From NCBI GenBank assembly GCA_027858145.1, contig JAQIDF010000056.1, forward strand, positions 1-22,750: a DNA stretch of 22,750 nucleotides, written 5' to 3'. This document shows, piece after piece, positions 8,156 through 16,500 of the stretch. Below the pieces are notes generated by a model, which worked only from the letters and a program-made list of their open reading frames with translations, ran no database searches and was not told the origin of the DNA. Source of the stretch: Prolixibacteraceae bacterium (GTDB lineage Bacteria; Bacteroidota; Bacteroidia; Bacteroidales; Prolixibacteraceae). A program made the position numbers and the translations under genes. How positions within the stretch are numbered: the stretch's first letter is position 1; the number at the start of each line of letters is the position of its first letter.

Positions 8156-8314
8156 ATGGAAAATTTTGATCGTAATAATTTTCTGGATAAAATGAATCAG
8201 GAATTTAAACGTACTGATGAATTTTATATGAATTGTCATCAAATGGCTTTCGTTTACTTGATTTCTATGTGCAATTATACCACATTGAATTTATTTCTTT
8301 CAAAGAATAGCTAA
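8156..8314 (+). CDS. Possible small protein of 52 residues, unknown function
   Basis: An open frame in the gap after lepA begins with ATG at 8156, preceded by a purine-rich AAAAGAGAAAAAT stretch that could act as a weak ribosome site. The predicted product starts MENFDRNNFLDKMNQEFKRT, has a charged first half and a more hydrophobic second half (MAFVYLISMCNY), and ends LFLSKNS. I recognise no family. Its stop overlaps the last bases of the convergent AraC gene by 4. The frame could be chance in A/T-rich DNA. If it is not a gene, the 8102-8310 gap holds only a weak A/T-rich hairpin. Confidence 0.3.
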   Translation: MENFDRNNFLDKMNQEFKRTDEFYMNCHQMAFVYLISMCNYTTLNLFLSKNS

Positions 8315-9207
8315 CGATAAATCTTTTTCTTTCGATATAGCCCGGGGGGCATCCCGGTAATCTGTTTAAATACTTTTGAAAAATGATGCCGGTCACTAAA
8401 GCCACAATAATATGCAATGTCATCAATTGTCCTTTCGTGGTTATGCATTTCTACTAATGCTTTGTTTATCCTTACTTGTTTGATGTATTGGTGAATAGTT
8501 ATTCCCATTTTATCACGGAATAATCTTAAAAGCGAATTTGGAGCCATAGCAACAATGTTTGAAAGATATTCGTTTGTTATCTGATTGTAGAAGTTGCTGT
8601 TGATATGCTCAATGATTGTTAAAATTCGCGGATCGCTCGTATTTCCTTTCCAGTTTTCAGGTTCTATTTTTTTTATCAGGTTACTGATCAAGGCATATAT
8701 TTGAAGTGACTTTGTTAATTCAAATTCTTGTACCGATGATATTGTTGTTTTTATGATATCCGTGATTTGTTGCTTTGTATCGGTGTTAATATTAAAATTA
8801 TACAATCCCGGTACCACATTGTCGTAATGAATACCAAGGTTGAAGTGTATAAATAGATGATCGACCATTCCTTGCTCCTTTAAGCTTTCAATTTCCTTAA
8901 ATGACCCGATACGGTTTCCGCTAATGGCTTCGCTTCTTTTCTTTTTGAGTGATGTTGAAAAGGATGTAAACGGAGGTATGATTATGATGTTGTTTTCAGT
9001 TAAATCAAAATATTGTTCTTTATAAAATACAGATGCTCCCGGTACTTTATTATGATATAACCGCCAAAAAGGGAATGACATATTTGTGTATTCCCACTCG
9101 TTTAGTTTCCAGTATCGGCAACAATGTACATCGGGTTGAATTGGTGTGAAATGTTGCTCAATTGTCGAAGGATCAGCTTTTTTGTCACGGTTTTCTTTCC
9201 AGCCCAT
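8311..9207 (-). CDS. AraC/XylS-family transcriptional regulator
   Basis: A 298-residue protein with a C-terminal double helix-turn-helix domain (~210-297). The first HTH is around NEYLSNIVAMAPNSLLRLFRDKMG. The second is RTIDDIAYYCGFSDRHHFSKVFKQITGMPPGLYRKK, which closely fits the AraC signature (IA...GF.D...FS..FK...G..P..YR). The N-terminal ~190 residues resemble the effector-binding cupin region, with NNIIIIPPFTSFSTS near the expected position, but no sugar-specific residues can be read. It is divergent from the fucose isomerase-type gene across a 116-base gap, the usual place for a local sugar-responsive activator. I infer that it controls that operon; the effector could be L-fucose, a related 6-deoxy or pentose sugar, or a phosphorylated intermediate. 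Confidence 0.9.
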   Translation of the reverse strand: MGWKENRDKKADPSTIEQHFTPIQPDVHCCRYWKLNEWEYTNMSFPFWRLYHNKVPGASVFYKEQYFDLTENNIIIIPPFTSFSTSLKKKRSEAISGNRIGSFKEIESLKEQGMVDHLFIHFNLGIHYDNVVPGLYNFNINTDTKQQITDIIKTTISSVQEFELTKSLQIYALISNLIKKIEPENWKGNTSDPRILTIIEHINSNFYNQITNEYLSNIVAMAPNSLLRLFRDKMGITIHQYIKQVRINKALVEMHNHERTIDDIAYYCGFSDRHHFSKVFKQITGMPPGLYRKKKIYR

Positions 9208-9228
9208 AAATGTTTATGTTAGTTTTTG

Positions 9229-9249
9229 ACACAAAATAGTGTTTTTTGT
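9229..9249. promoter_or_regulatory. Inverted-repeat candidate operator in the araC/fucI gap
   Basis: Two nested inverted repeats overlap here: ACAC-N6-GTGT at 9229-9242 and ACAAAA-N7-TTTTGT at 9231-9249. They sit 22 bases from the AraC gene start and about 26 bases upstream of the candidate fucI -7 box. Position suits a regulator site, but the arms are short and A/T-rich. Confidence 0.25.
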
Positions 9250-9274
9250 ACCTCTTTACAAGAATTCTCTTTTC

Positions 9275-9282
9275 TAACTTTG
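9275..9282 (+). promoter_or_regulatory. Candidate -7 element of the fucose operon
   Basis: TAACTTTG matches the Bacteroidetes TAnnTTTG consensus, 41 bases before the ATG at 9324, predicting a leader of roughly 35 bases. The nearest TTTG (9245-9248) is 26 bases upstream, longer than usual, which would fit a promoter needing an activator. Confidence 0.45.
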
Positions 9283-9323
9283 ATAGCAAATAGATAATCA
9301 TTTTTTCAAAAAGCAATTCAGAT

Positions 9324-11045
9324 ATGGAAACTAATAAAGCAAAACGTATAACCGATTCAAAAACAGACATAAGCCGGGTAGATGTAACCATTGGTGTTTG
9401 TGCTGCCGGAGATCCTCGTATTGATGAAGATTCACGGAAACGTACTGTAAATATTGTTGAAATGGTAGCAAACCATTTGCAAGGACAGTTAAAAATGCCA
9501 AACGGTCAAATACCTAAGGTTGTGTGGTCGCCCGTGCTAATTGATGGGGAACCGCAAGCCGACCTTGTTGCCAAGCAATTTAAAAGCGAAGGAGTGAATA
9601 TTGTGGTTTGTACGCCCGATACCTGGGCCTTTCCACAATTATCACTTATGAGTTTGATGGCTCATTTCCCAACGGACACTCCGCTTAATATAACTTGTGG
9701 AAACAGTGCTCCTAAGCCGGGAGTCGTATTTGCGCACGCGGTTAATGGCGCTTTTGCCCAGCAAGGCAGGCTCACGCACTTAAATGTAGGACAGTGGGAC
9801 GATACCGGATTGAAACCGATTATTACGCCCGAAACGCTACAAAGCCTTACCGATTGGGCCTATGCCGCGGTAACTTATGTTGGATTAAAAGGGCAGCGTG
9901 TGGTTTGCTTTGGGCACGATTCAATGGGAATGGAAACAGCACTTACCCATGTAAATGCAACGCGGGAAGCATTCGGTGTTGAAATTACACGCCTCGACAT
10001 GAAGTTGCTTTCAGATAAACTTCAGAAAAAGGATTACGATAAAGAAGAATTGAAAGCACTGCGAAACTGGTTAGAAACTAATCTAAAGAGCGTAGATCTT
10101 TCCCAGAATGCGGCAAGTGAACGGCTCGATCAATCATTGTCGATGTACTTAATAATGCGTGACTTGTTAAGCGAGTTGAATGCTGCCGGTGGTGCTTTTA
10201 TGAATCAGTTGGAATGGGGTAGCGACCGGCGTGGTATAACGCTGCCTGTTTGCGATATGGCTGAGTCACTTTTTAACTCAACGTTCGATCATAACGGTGC
10301 TAAACCGGTAGTCCCGTTTGCTACCGAAGCTGATATGCAGGGGGCGCTTACCATGTTGTTTAAAACCTGGCTTACTGGTGGTAATCCTCCACTCTTTATG
10401 GATTTTAGAAAGGTTTGGGGAGCTGATGAACTTGTAGCAAAGGCTAAAAAATTGGGTGTCGATTTCACTGGCGATGAACTTTGGGCGACAAAAGGTATTG
10501 TTGATGGCGATAACTCGGGCTCGGCAAGTTTGAACTGGGCTGCCATGCCGGGCGCTTCTGAAAAAGAAATATTGTCTAACGTTTCAATGCCTGGTGCCGA
10601 TGAAGGGTACTTCCCCGGCGGTGGTAACAGTGTTGAATTTGTATCTCCGGGCGGAATTAATGGTATTGCAAGCCGCTTAACCTATAGTCATCTTAACGGC
10701 ATGTTCAGCATGATATGGGACGAAGCCGAAACAGTTGACCTGCCGAAAGAACTTGCCGGGTTTGTGGCTAACAGTTCAAATGTAACCTGGCCGCATAGCT
10801 GGATTGTACCAAAGTATGCTTCAATGACGGAGTATAAACAATTTGCACCTGCAAACCATTTCCACATGACATGGGGGCTTAAACCTTCTGTACTTCAATA
10901 TTGGATGGACCTTGCTAATGTAAATTCAGTGGCTCCATGGCAAAGCCGTCCGGCATTTATCGAAGGTACCGATCGCCCTCAGCCTTTAATGTACCTTATA
11001 AATGGTGGTGAGTACGAAGCAAAAAAATTACGTGCAAAAAAATAG
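9324..11045 (+). CDS. fucI: L-fucose isomerase family protein
   Basis: A 573-residue aldose-ketose isomerase of the FucI family, slightly shorter than the E. coli enzyme (591). The Mn-binding residues line up by motif: E335 in FATEADMQGALTML (E337 in E. coli), D360 in FMDFRKVW (D361) and H512 in ANHFHMTWG (H528). Other family stretches are DMAESLFNSTFDHNG, PGADEGYFPGGGNSVEF and NVTWPHSWIVPK. The reaction is L-fucose to L-fuculose; many family members also act on D-arabinose. The kinase gene follows after 9 bases, and an AraC regulator diverges upstream. Neither a FucA aldolase nor a FucP permease is in the window. The family is sure; the sugar is inferred. Confidence 0.88.
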   Translation: METNKAKRITDSKTDISRVDVTIGVCAAGDPRIDEDSRKRTVNIVEMVANHLQGQLKMPNGQIPKVVWSPVLIDGEPQADLVAKQFKSEGVNIVVCTPDTWAFPQLSLMSLMAHFPTDTPLNITCGNSAPKPGVVFAHAVNGAFAQQGRLTHLNVGQWDDTGLKPIITPETLQSLTDWAYAAVTYVGLKGQRVVCFGHDSMGMETALTHVNATREAFGVEITRLDMKLLSDKLQKKDYDKEELKALRNWLETNLKSVDLSQNAASERLDQSLSMYLIMRDLLSELNAAGGAFMNQLEWGSDRRGITLPVCDMAESLFNSTFDHNGAKPVVPFATEADMQGALTMLFKTWLTGGNPPLFMDFRKVWGADELVAKAKKLGVDFTGDELWATKGIVDGDNSGSASLNWAAMPGASEKEILSNVSMPGADEGYFPGGGNSVEFVSPGGINGIASRLTYSHLNGMFSMIWDEAETVDLPKELAGFVANSSNVTWPHSWIVPKYASMTEYKQFAPANHFHMTWGLKPSVLQYWMDLANVNSVAPWQSRPAFIEGTDRPQPLMYLINGGEYEAKKLRAKK

Positions 11046-11054
11046 CTCTAGTTT

Positions 11055-12461
11055 ATGAATGATCCAATATCATACCTGGCAATCGATATGGGAGCCGGAA
11101 GTATCCGCCTGTTGCAGGGAATATTTACCGACAGGCTTGAAATAAAAGAGATCGGGCGTTTCACAAATTCCATTGATTTTGTTGATGGTCACGACAGGTG
11201 GAACCTTGAATACATCACAAATGAGCTGAAAGCCCTTATCGATAAGGCTTTTTGTGAAACAGAGGTGCCCATTCGCAGCATTGGTGCCGATTCGTGGGGT
11301 GTTGATTTTGTATTGCTTGGTAATGACGGTAAGCCATTGGAAGATCCGGTGGCTTACCGCGACAAGCGTACCGATGGAATGTATGAAAAATGGTGCGATA
11401 ACGTGATGTCTGGTTTTGATACTTTTAAACGAACAGGTATCAATTACAATATTTTCAATTCACTATATCAGTTTTTGAGCATCAAAGACACCTCTTTACT
11501 CCGGGAGGCACATACGATTCTATTCATATCCGATTATGTTAACTATTTTTTGTCGGGTGTGATGGCAAATGAATTAACTTTATCGAGCACTACGCAAATG
11601 CTTAATGTTGAAACCGGAAAGTGGGATACAGAAATTACCGGTTACATTGGCATAAACGATATGTTGCCGGAGTTACCAGTAATGCCGGGTACCGTTTTGG
11701 GACATTTAAAACTAGACAATAGAATTGATACCAGGGTTATAGCTACTGCAGGTCACGATACAGCCAGTGCCGTGGCTGCAATTCCGTACGAGGAAGAAAA
11801 TTTTGCCTTTATTTCAACCGGAACCTGGTGTATTGCCGGCATGTTATCAGAAAAACCATTGTTGAGTCAAAAGGCTTATGAAGCGTGCATAACGAATGAA
11901 AGAGCGGCTAACAATATGTTTCGTCCCCTTAAAAATATTATGGGGCTTTGGTTGGTACAACAACTCAGGGTCGCGTTCGGCGGTGTACATTCGTATTCCG
12001 AAATTGATGAAATGGCCCGAAATGTTGATCGGTCTTTCGTTTTGATTGATCCTGATGACCCTGTGTTTTTTAATCCTGATAATATGAAAGAGGCTTTCGA
12101 TGAATATTTGAAGAAAAAAGGTATTGCTTCTTTTTCTTCGGCGGCTGCCTACTACCGTTGTGCTTACGAAAGTTTAGCCAATTCTTTTAACAAAACAATT
12201 AAAGAATTAGAGTTGCTTCGTGGTTATTCATTCAAAAATATTCATTTAACAGGTGGTGGTTCTAAGTCGGATTTGTTGTGTAAGCTTACCGCTCAATATG
12301 CAGGTAAAAAAGTAATAGCTGGTCCTGTTGAAGGGGCTGCAATCGGAAACATTATTATTCAGGCAGAGGCCGACGGAGTTGTTAAGTCGGATGATGATGC
12401 CCGAAAAATGATTGCTCGTTCTTTTGATGTTAACATTTTTACACCTAAAACCCGGATTTGA
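11055..12461 (+). CDS. FGGY carbohydrate kinase, rhamnulokinase-like; probable L-fuculokinase
   Basis: A 468-residue FGGY-family sugar kinase. The N-terminal domain shows AIDMGAGSIR (phosphate 1 loop), IGADSWGVDFVLL and PVAYRDKRTDGM, a pattern characteristic of rhamnulokinases. The second domain has AGHDTASAV and FISTGTWCIAG, then HLTGGGSKSDLLCKLTAQ and VEGAAIGN, the ATP-binding adenosine motif. Length is normal. By sequence alone it would be named RhaB, but it lies 9 bases downstream of a fucose-type isomerase and no rhamnose isomerase is present. Bacteroides fuculokinases are also known to be close to rhamnulokinases. I therefore infer phosphorylation of L-fuculose (or D-ribulose from D-arabinose). 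Substrate confidence is moderate. Confidence 0.85.
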   Translation: MNDPISYLAIDMGAGSIRLLQGIFTDRLEIKEIGRFTNSIDFVDGHDRWNLEYITNELKALIDKAFCETEVPIRSIGADSWGVDFVLLGNDGKPLEDPVAYRDKRTDGMYEKWCDNVMSGFDTFKRTGINYNIFNSLYQFLSIKDTSLLREAHTILFISDYVNYFLSGVMANELTLSSTTQMLNVETGKWDTEITGYIGINDMLPELPVMPGTVLGHLKLDNRIDTRVIATAGHDTASAVAAIPYEEENFAFISTGTWCIAGMLSEKPLLSQKAYEACITNERAANNMFRPLKNIMGLWLVQQLRVAFGGVHSYSEIDEMARNVDRSFVLIDPDDPVFFNPDNMKEAFDEYLKKKGIASFSSAAAYYRCAYESLANSFNKTIKELELLRGYSFKNIHLTGGGSKSDLLCKLTAQYAGKKVIAGPVEGAAIGNIIIQAEADGVVKSDDDARKMIARSFDVNIFTPKTRI

Positions 12462-12507
12462 TAATAATGTTTTACGTGTTTTACTGATTTTGGATTGCGC
12501 CTTTTCT

Positions 12508-12515
12508 TATATTTG
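12508..12515 (+). promoter_or_regulatory. Candidate -7 element upstream of the PyrK/NfnA-like gene
   Basis: TATATTTG matches TAnnTTTG exactly, 66 bases before the ATG at 12581. A TTTG at 12489-12492 is the nearest -33-like box, at 15 bases, shorter than usual. It suggests that the gene at 12581 has its own promoter rather than being read only from the fucose operon. Confidence 0.4.
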
Positions 12516-12580
12516 TTTTTACAGTTATGAATTTATTTATGTTATTCTATTTTTAAGTGCATATTTTAAAACGAACCAAA

Positions 12581-13399
12581 ATGAATGTTGTAATAAATAA
12601 TAAAGAACTAACCGGAGGCGTAAGAAAACTTGAAATTTCAGTATCGGATAATTCCTTAAAACTTAAAGCCGGAAATTGTATACAGGTATATGCTCACGAA
12701 CAAGCTCCTGTATGTTATGCTGTTGTTGGTGAAGTAAAAAATGAAAGTTTTGATTTATACATTTCATCACAGTTTAGTAAAAACCTGAAAGAACTGATTG
12801 TTGGCGATCGAATATATAAAATATCCGCTCCCTTTTGTATTCCATTTAACCAGAGCCGCGGTGAAAGAATTACGGTATTAGCTGAAAATGAATCGGCTTT
12901 TTTAATTTACCCACTAATTAAAAATTTATATAAAGAAGGGAAGCATATTCAGGTTTTATTGATTTCCTCTAACCATAAAGAATCGACATACCATAAATAT
13001 CTGCAAAAATATACATCTAATATAAAACTGATTGAGGTTGAACGAAAGGCCTTAAAGCTGAACTCTGTTTCTAAAGTTTTACTCGATAATGTTGATTCCT
13101 TTAGTGCAGATATGCTTTATGTTTTTGGCAATGTCTTTACCGTGAAGGAAGCATTTCAGTATTTATCGTGCCGGCCTAAACTGGCATCTTCTGTTGTTTT
13201 GGATGCAACATCTCAGGTTAGCGGTAATTTTAAAGGCTTATTTACTGTATCAGTCAGTCGGAAATCGAAATATTATACCGTTGAAGGCCATGATTTTTAT
13301 GCTGTTTACAGACAAGCCGATGAATTAATAAACCGTTTTGGCGAAGAAGAAAAATCAAAATCTAAAAGTCCTGTTTATTCAAAAACACATTCGGCCTGA
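12581..13399 (+). CDS. Degenerate PyrK/NfnA/SudB-like (ferredoxin-reductase fold) protein
   Basis: A 272-residue protein whose segment order follows FAD/NAD-binding electron-transfer subunits (PyrK, NfnA, SudB). There is an N-terminal beta-barrel (LTGGVRKLEISVSDNSLKLKAGNCIQV), a Rossmann-like half from ~95 (RITVLAENESAFLIYPLIKNLYKEG), and MLYVFGNVFTVKEAFQYL in place of the family 'vf.iGP..Mm' step. Every cofactor motif looks lost: the FAD motif RxPLTI reads APVCYAVVG (42-50), the glycine-rich GGG.GIAPLYP reads AENESAFLIYP (101-111), and the C-terminal [2Fe-2S] cysteines are replaced (GNFKGLF, 215-221; YYTVEG, 231-236). I call it a likely non-catalytic paralogue. A GTG at 12557 could start it eight residues earlier, but the ATG is preferred. 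It stands 105 bases before the giant signalling gene. The family link is from motif order, not a search. Confidence 0.65.
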   Translation: MNVVINNKELTGGVRKLEISVSDNSLKLKAGNCIQVYAHEQAPVCYAVVGEVKNESFDLYISSQFSKNLKELIVGDRIYKISAPFCIPFNQSRGERITVLAENESAFLIYPLIKNLYKEGKHIQVLLISSNHKESTYHKYLQKYTSNIKLIEVERKALKLNSVSKVLLDNVDSFSADMLYVFGNVFTVKEAFQYLSCRPKLASSVVLDATSQVSGNFKGLFTVSVSRKSKYYTVEGHDFYAVYRQADELINRFGEEEKSKSKSPVYSKTHSA

Positions 13400-13415
13400 A
13401 TATCCTATTTTCTTA

Positions 13416-13445
13416 TTTGTGGTTTACAAACTTTTGCTATCTTGA
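13416..13445 (+). promoter_or_regulatory. Candidate promoter of the giant signalling gene
   Basis: TTTG (13416-13419), an 18-base spacer and TATCTTGA (13438-13445) resemble the Bacteroidetes -33/-7 pair, with the last two bases of the -7 box off consensus. A leader of about 55 bases would begin just before the inverted repeat at 13452-13474. Confidence 0.35.
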
Positions 13446-13451
13446 GTTGGT

Positions 13452-13474
13452 TGAAAAGAATTTAGAACTTTTCA
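13452..13474. repeat. 7-bp inverted repeat in the leader of the giant signalling gene
   Basis: TGAAAAG (13452-13458) pairs perfectly with CTTTTCA (13468-13474) across a 9-base loop. It lies just downstream of the candidate promoter and 30 bases before the start codon. It could be an operator half-site pair or a weak leader hairpin; A/T richness makes chance possible. Confidence 0.3.
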
Positions 13475-13504
13475 GTAATTCATGGGTTGCCAAAATTGAG
13501 ATAA

Positions 13505-16500
13505 ATGGAAAATCAATCATCTGAAAATGAAAATGACAAGGCCGGGTATACAAAGCTGAAGTCTTTATATAATTCCCGAATAGACCACATCAGCGATAAA
13601 ATTGCGTTGCTGATAAATAGGAAAAATAAAATTTCTTCGCTGTTAAAAGCTGTTACTGATATTATTGTCAAAGAGGCGTCGCCGGCGGTTGTTTCTGCAC
13701 AAATTGTATATAATGGGAAAAGGTATCAGAGTAAAGGGTTTAAACACACCGATACAGCATTACGTAACGATCTGAAAATATTAGAGGACAGGTATGACAA
13801 AATTGAAATATTTTTTGATTCGGATTTAGTGCCGGCAGTAAATTTTGATGATTTTGTTGCTGTAAAAGAGCATCTCGGTGCCTGGAGTGTTATTGTTGCA
13901 GGTGCTATATCCACCATGCGGCTTAAAGAAGAGTCAGAGAAACACCGTGAGCGGGTTAAAGAGTTAAGTGGTATAAATAAAGTGAACCAGATATTAAACA
14001 GTGGTGGTTCAATTTCTGAAGCATTGGCTCAATTGTGTAATTATCTGCCCGAGGCGTGGCAACATCCAAAATATACAGTTGTTCGCATAACTTACGGCGA
14101 CAAAGTATTCACGAGCAATAAATTCAGGGAAACCCAATGGCGTTTGATGGAAATTTTTGAAACGCCCGATAAAAAGAAAGGGCGTATTGAAGTTTTTTAC
14201 CTGAAAAAATATAATGAAGAAGATGAAGGACCTTTTTTGAAAGAAGAACGTAATTTTCTGAAAAATCTTGCTGACTTAATTTCGGGCGTAGTAAGTAGGA
14301 ATTCACTTAAAGAACTTCTTTTTCAAAATTCTGAAAGACTTAAAGAATTGAAGGGAATAAATTCAACTTCACAAATACTAAAACAATCTCACAGCCTTGA
14401 AGAAGCACTTCCCCGGATATGCGAAATTTTACCTCCTTCGTTTCAATACCCCGAGTATACGGTAGTCCGCATTAAATACAATAAAGAAAAATATATTAGT
14501 GAAGGTTTTCATGAAACACCATGGAAAATAGCGCAATATTTTCAGTCAGCTTCAAATAAGCGGGGTGTAATTGAAGTTTTTTACACAAAAGAATTCCCTC
14601 AAATAGATGAAGGACCTTTTTTGAAAGAAGAGCGAAATCTGTTAATAAATATGGCTGGCCTTATCTCTGGACGTGCTGTTAAGGATCTTTTTAGCCGGTT
14701 GAACAAAATGAATATTGAGCGTCTTAAAGAGCTGGATGCCATTAATCATACGTCGCGAATTATTGAAGAAGGCAACAGTATTGACGAAACGCTGATGCGC
14801 ATCACACATATTTTGCCCGATTCGTGGCAGTATCCGAAATACACCGCTTGTCGTATTCGTTTTGAGGGTAAAGAATATGCTACACCGAACTTTGCAGAAA
14901 CCGATTGGGTGCAAACCGGTCAAATTACTACAATTGATAATAAAAAGGGTACGGTTGAGATTGTTTATCTTAAGAAATTACCCGAAGAAGATGAAGGGCC
15001 ATTTTTAAAAGAAGAACGTAACCTTTTGGATAATATTTGTAAACTGATAAATGGTTATCTGAACGGCTTTAAAGGACTCGAAATTATTAACAAGAAGGGG
15101 GTTGTTATCAATGCCCAGCATAAGTCGGAAGAGTTCAGGAAGTCACTGGTTAAAAATAAGAAACCGTTACAGCTTTATTTTAACCAGCAATCGCTCGAAA
15201 AATACGTTTATCTCGATATGATGAAGTACAAAGTGAAACACGTCCTTTTTGTTTCAACATTGTACGATGCGTTTATGCTTGAAAGCGAAGACTCGTTTTT
15301 CGAGAAATTTATGGGCGAGATTTATCAGTACAGTTTATTCTCGTTGCCACGAATTACAGGTGTTTCATCGGCCGAAGAGGCGCTTGAGCTACTCGAAACA
15401 ACTAATTTCGACATGGTTGTACTGATGGTTGGGCTCGACCGTAAAGCACCAATTGAGCTGAGTGAGAAAATTAAAGCATATAATGAGACCATTCCGATTT
15501 ACTTATTGCTCAACAAAAGGAGTGATCTTAAGTATTTTGAAGAACTTGTACCTACAATTCCTTCTGTCGATCAGATATTTGTATGGAACGGTGATTCGCT
15601 GATCTTATTTTCAATAGTTAAATCAATTGAAGACCGTGTGAATGTTGAAAACGATACACGGGTTGGGCTGGTACGTGTAATCTTGTTGATTGAAGACTCG
15701 CCACTGTACTATTCAAAGTATTTACAAATGCTTTATACAATTGTTTTCGATCAGGTGCAACAAATATTACCCGAGGTTGAGAAAAATGAGTTGGATAAAA
15801 TAAGCCGCATGCGTTCGCGGCCCAAAGTGTTACTGGCGCGAACCTATGAAGAAGCCCTGTCGATTTTCAATAATTATAAAGACTTTATGCTCTGTGTGAT
15901 ATCCGATGTGGAGTTTGAACGTGCCGGTAAAATTGATAAAGAAGCCGGAATAAAATTTATTGAACATGCCAGAAACAAAATTCACAATTTGCCGGTGGTG
16001 CTGCAGTCTTCTGAAGAAACAAACCAGTCATTGGCTCATGAAGCAGGGGTTTCTTTTTTGAATAAAAATTCTGAAACATTATTAAAAGACCTGAAAAGTT
16101 TCCTAAAAAACTTTCTGGGGTTTGGTTCTTTTGTATTCCGCAATGCAAAAGACGAGAAAATTGCAGTGGCACGTTCGTTGCGTGAGTTTGAAACTTTATT
16201 GCAAAAAATACCCGATGAATCTTTCTATCTTCATGCACACGAAAACCAGTTTTCTCTTTGGTTAATGGCGCGGGGCGAAATTCAACTGGCTAAAACGTTG
16301 AATCCAATTCCTGTAAGCTCACTTGAACAAGTAGGCGAATCGCGTAAATTTTTTCTGGAGACCATAAAACGGTATCGCGAAGAAAAAAAGCGGGGCAAAA
16401 TAATGAGTTTCGAAGAAACAGCAACGCTTGACGAACGTAACATTGTTTCGTTCTGTACTGGCTCCCTTGGCGGAAAAGGTCGTGGTTTGGCTTTTATCAA

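Noticed and set aside
11055..12461. Assignment of the kinase as rhaB in a rhamnose operon
   Set aside because: No L-rhamnose isomerase or rhamnulose-1-phosphate aldolase in the neighbourhood, and the adjacent isomerase is of the fucose type.
13949..15094. CRISPR-like or mobile repeat array
   Set aside because: The 384-base periodicity is in frame within one gene and encodes a repeated protein domain.
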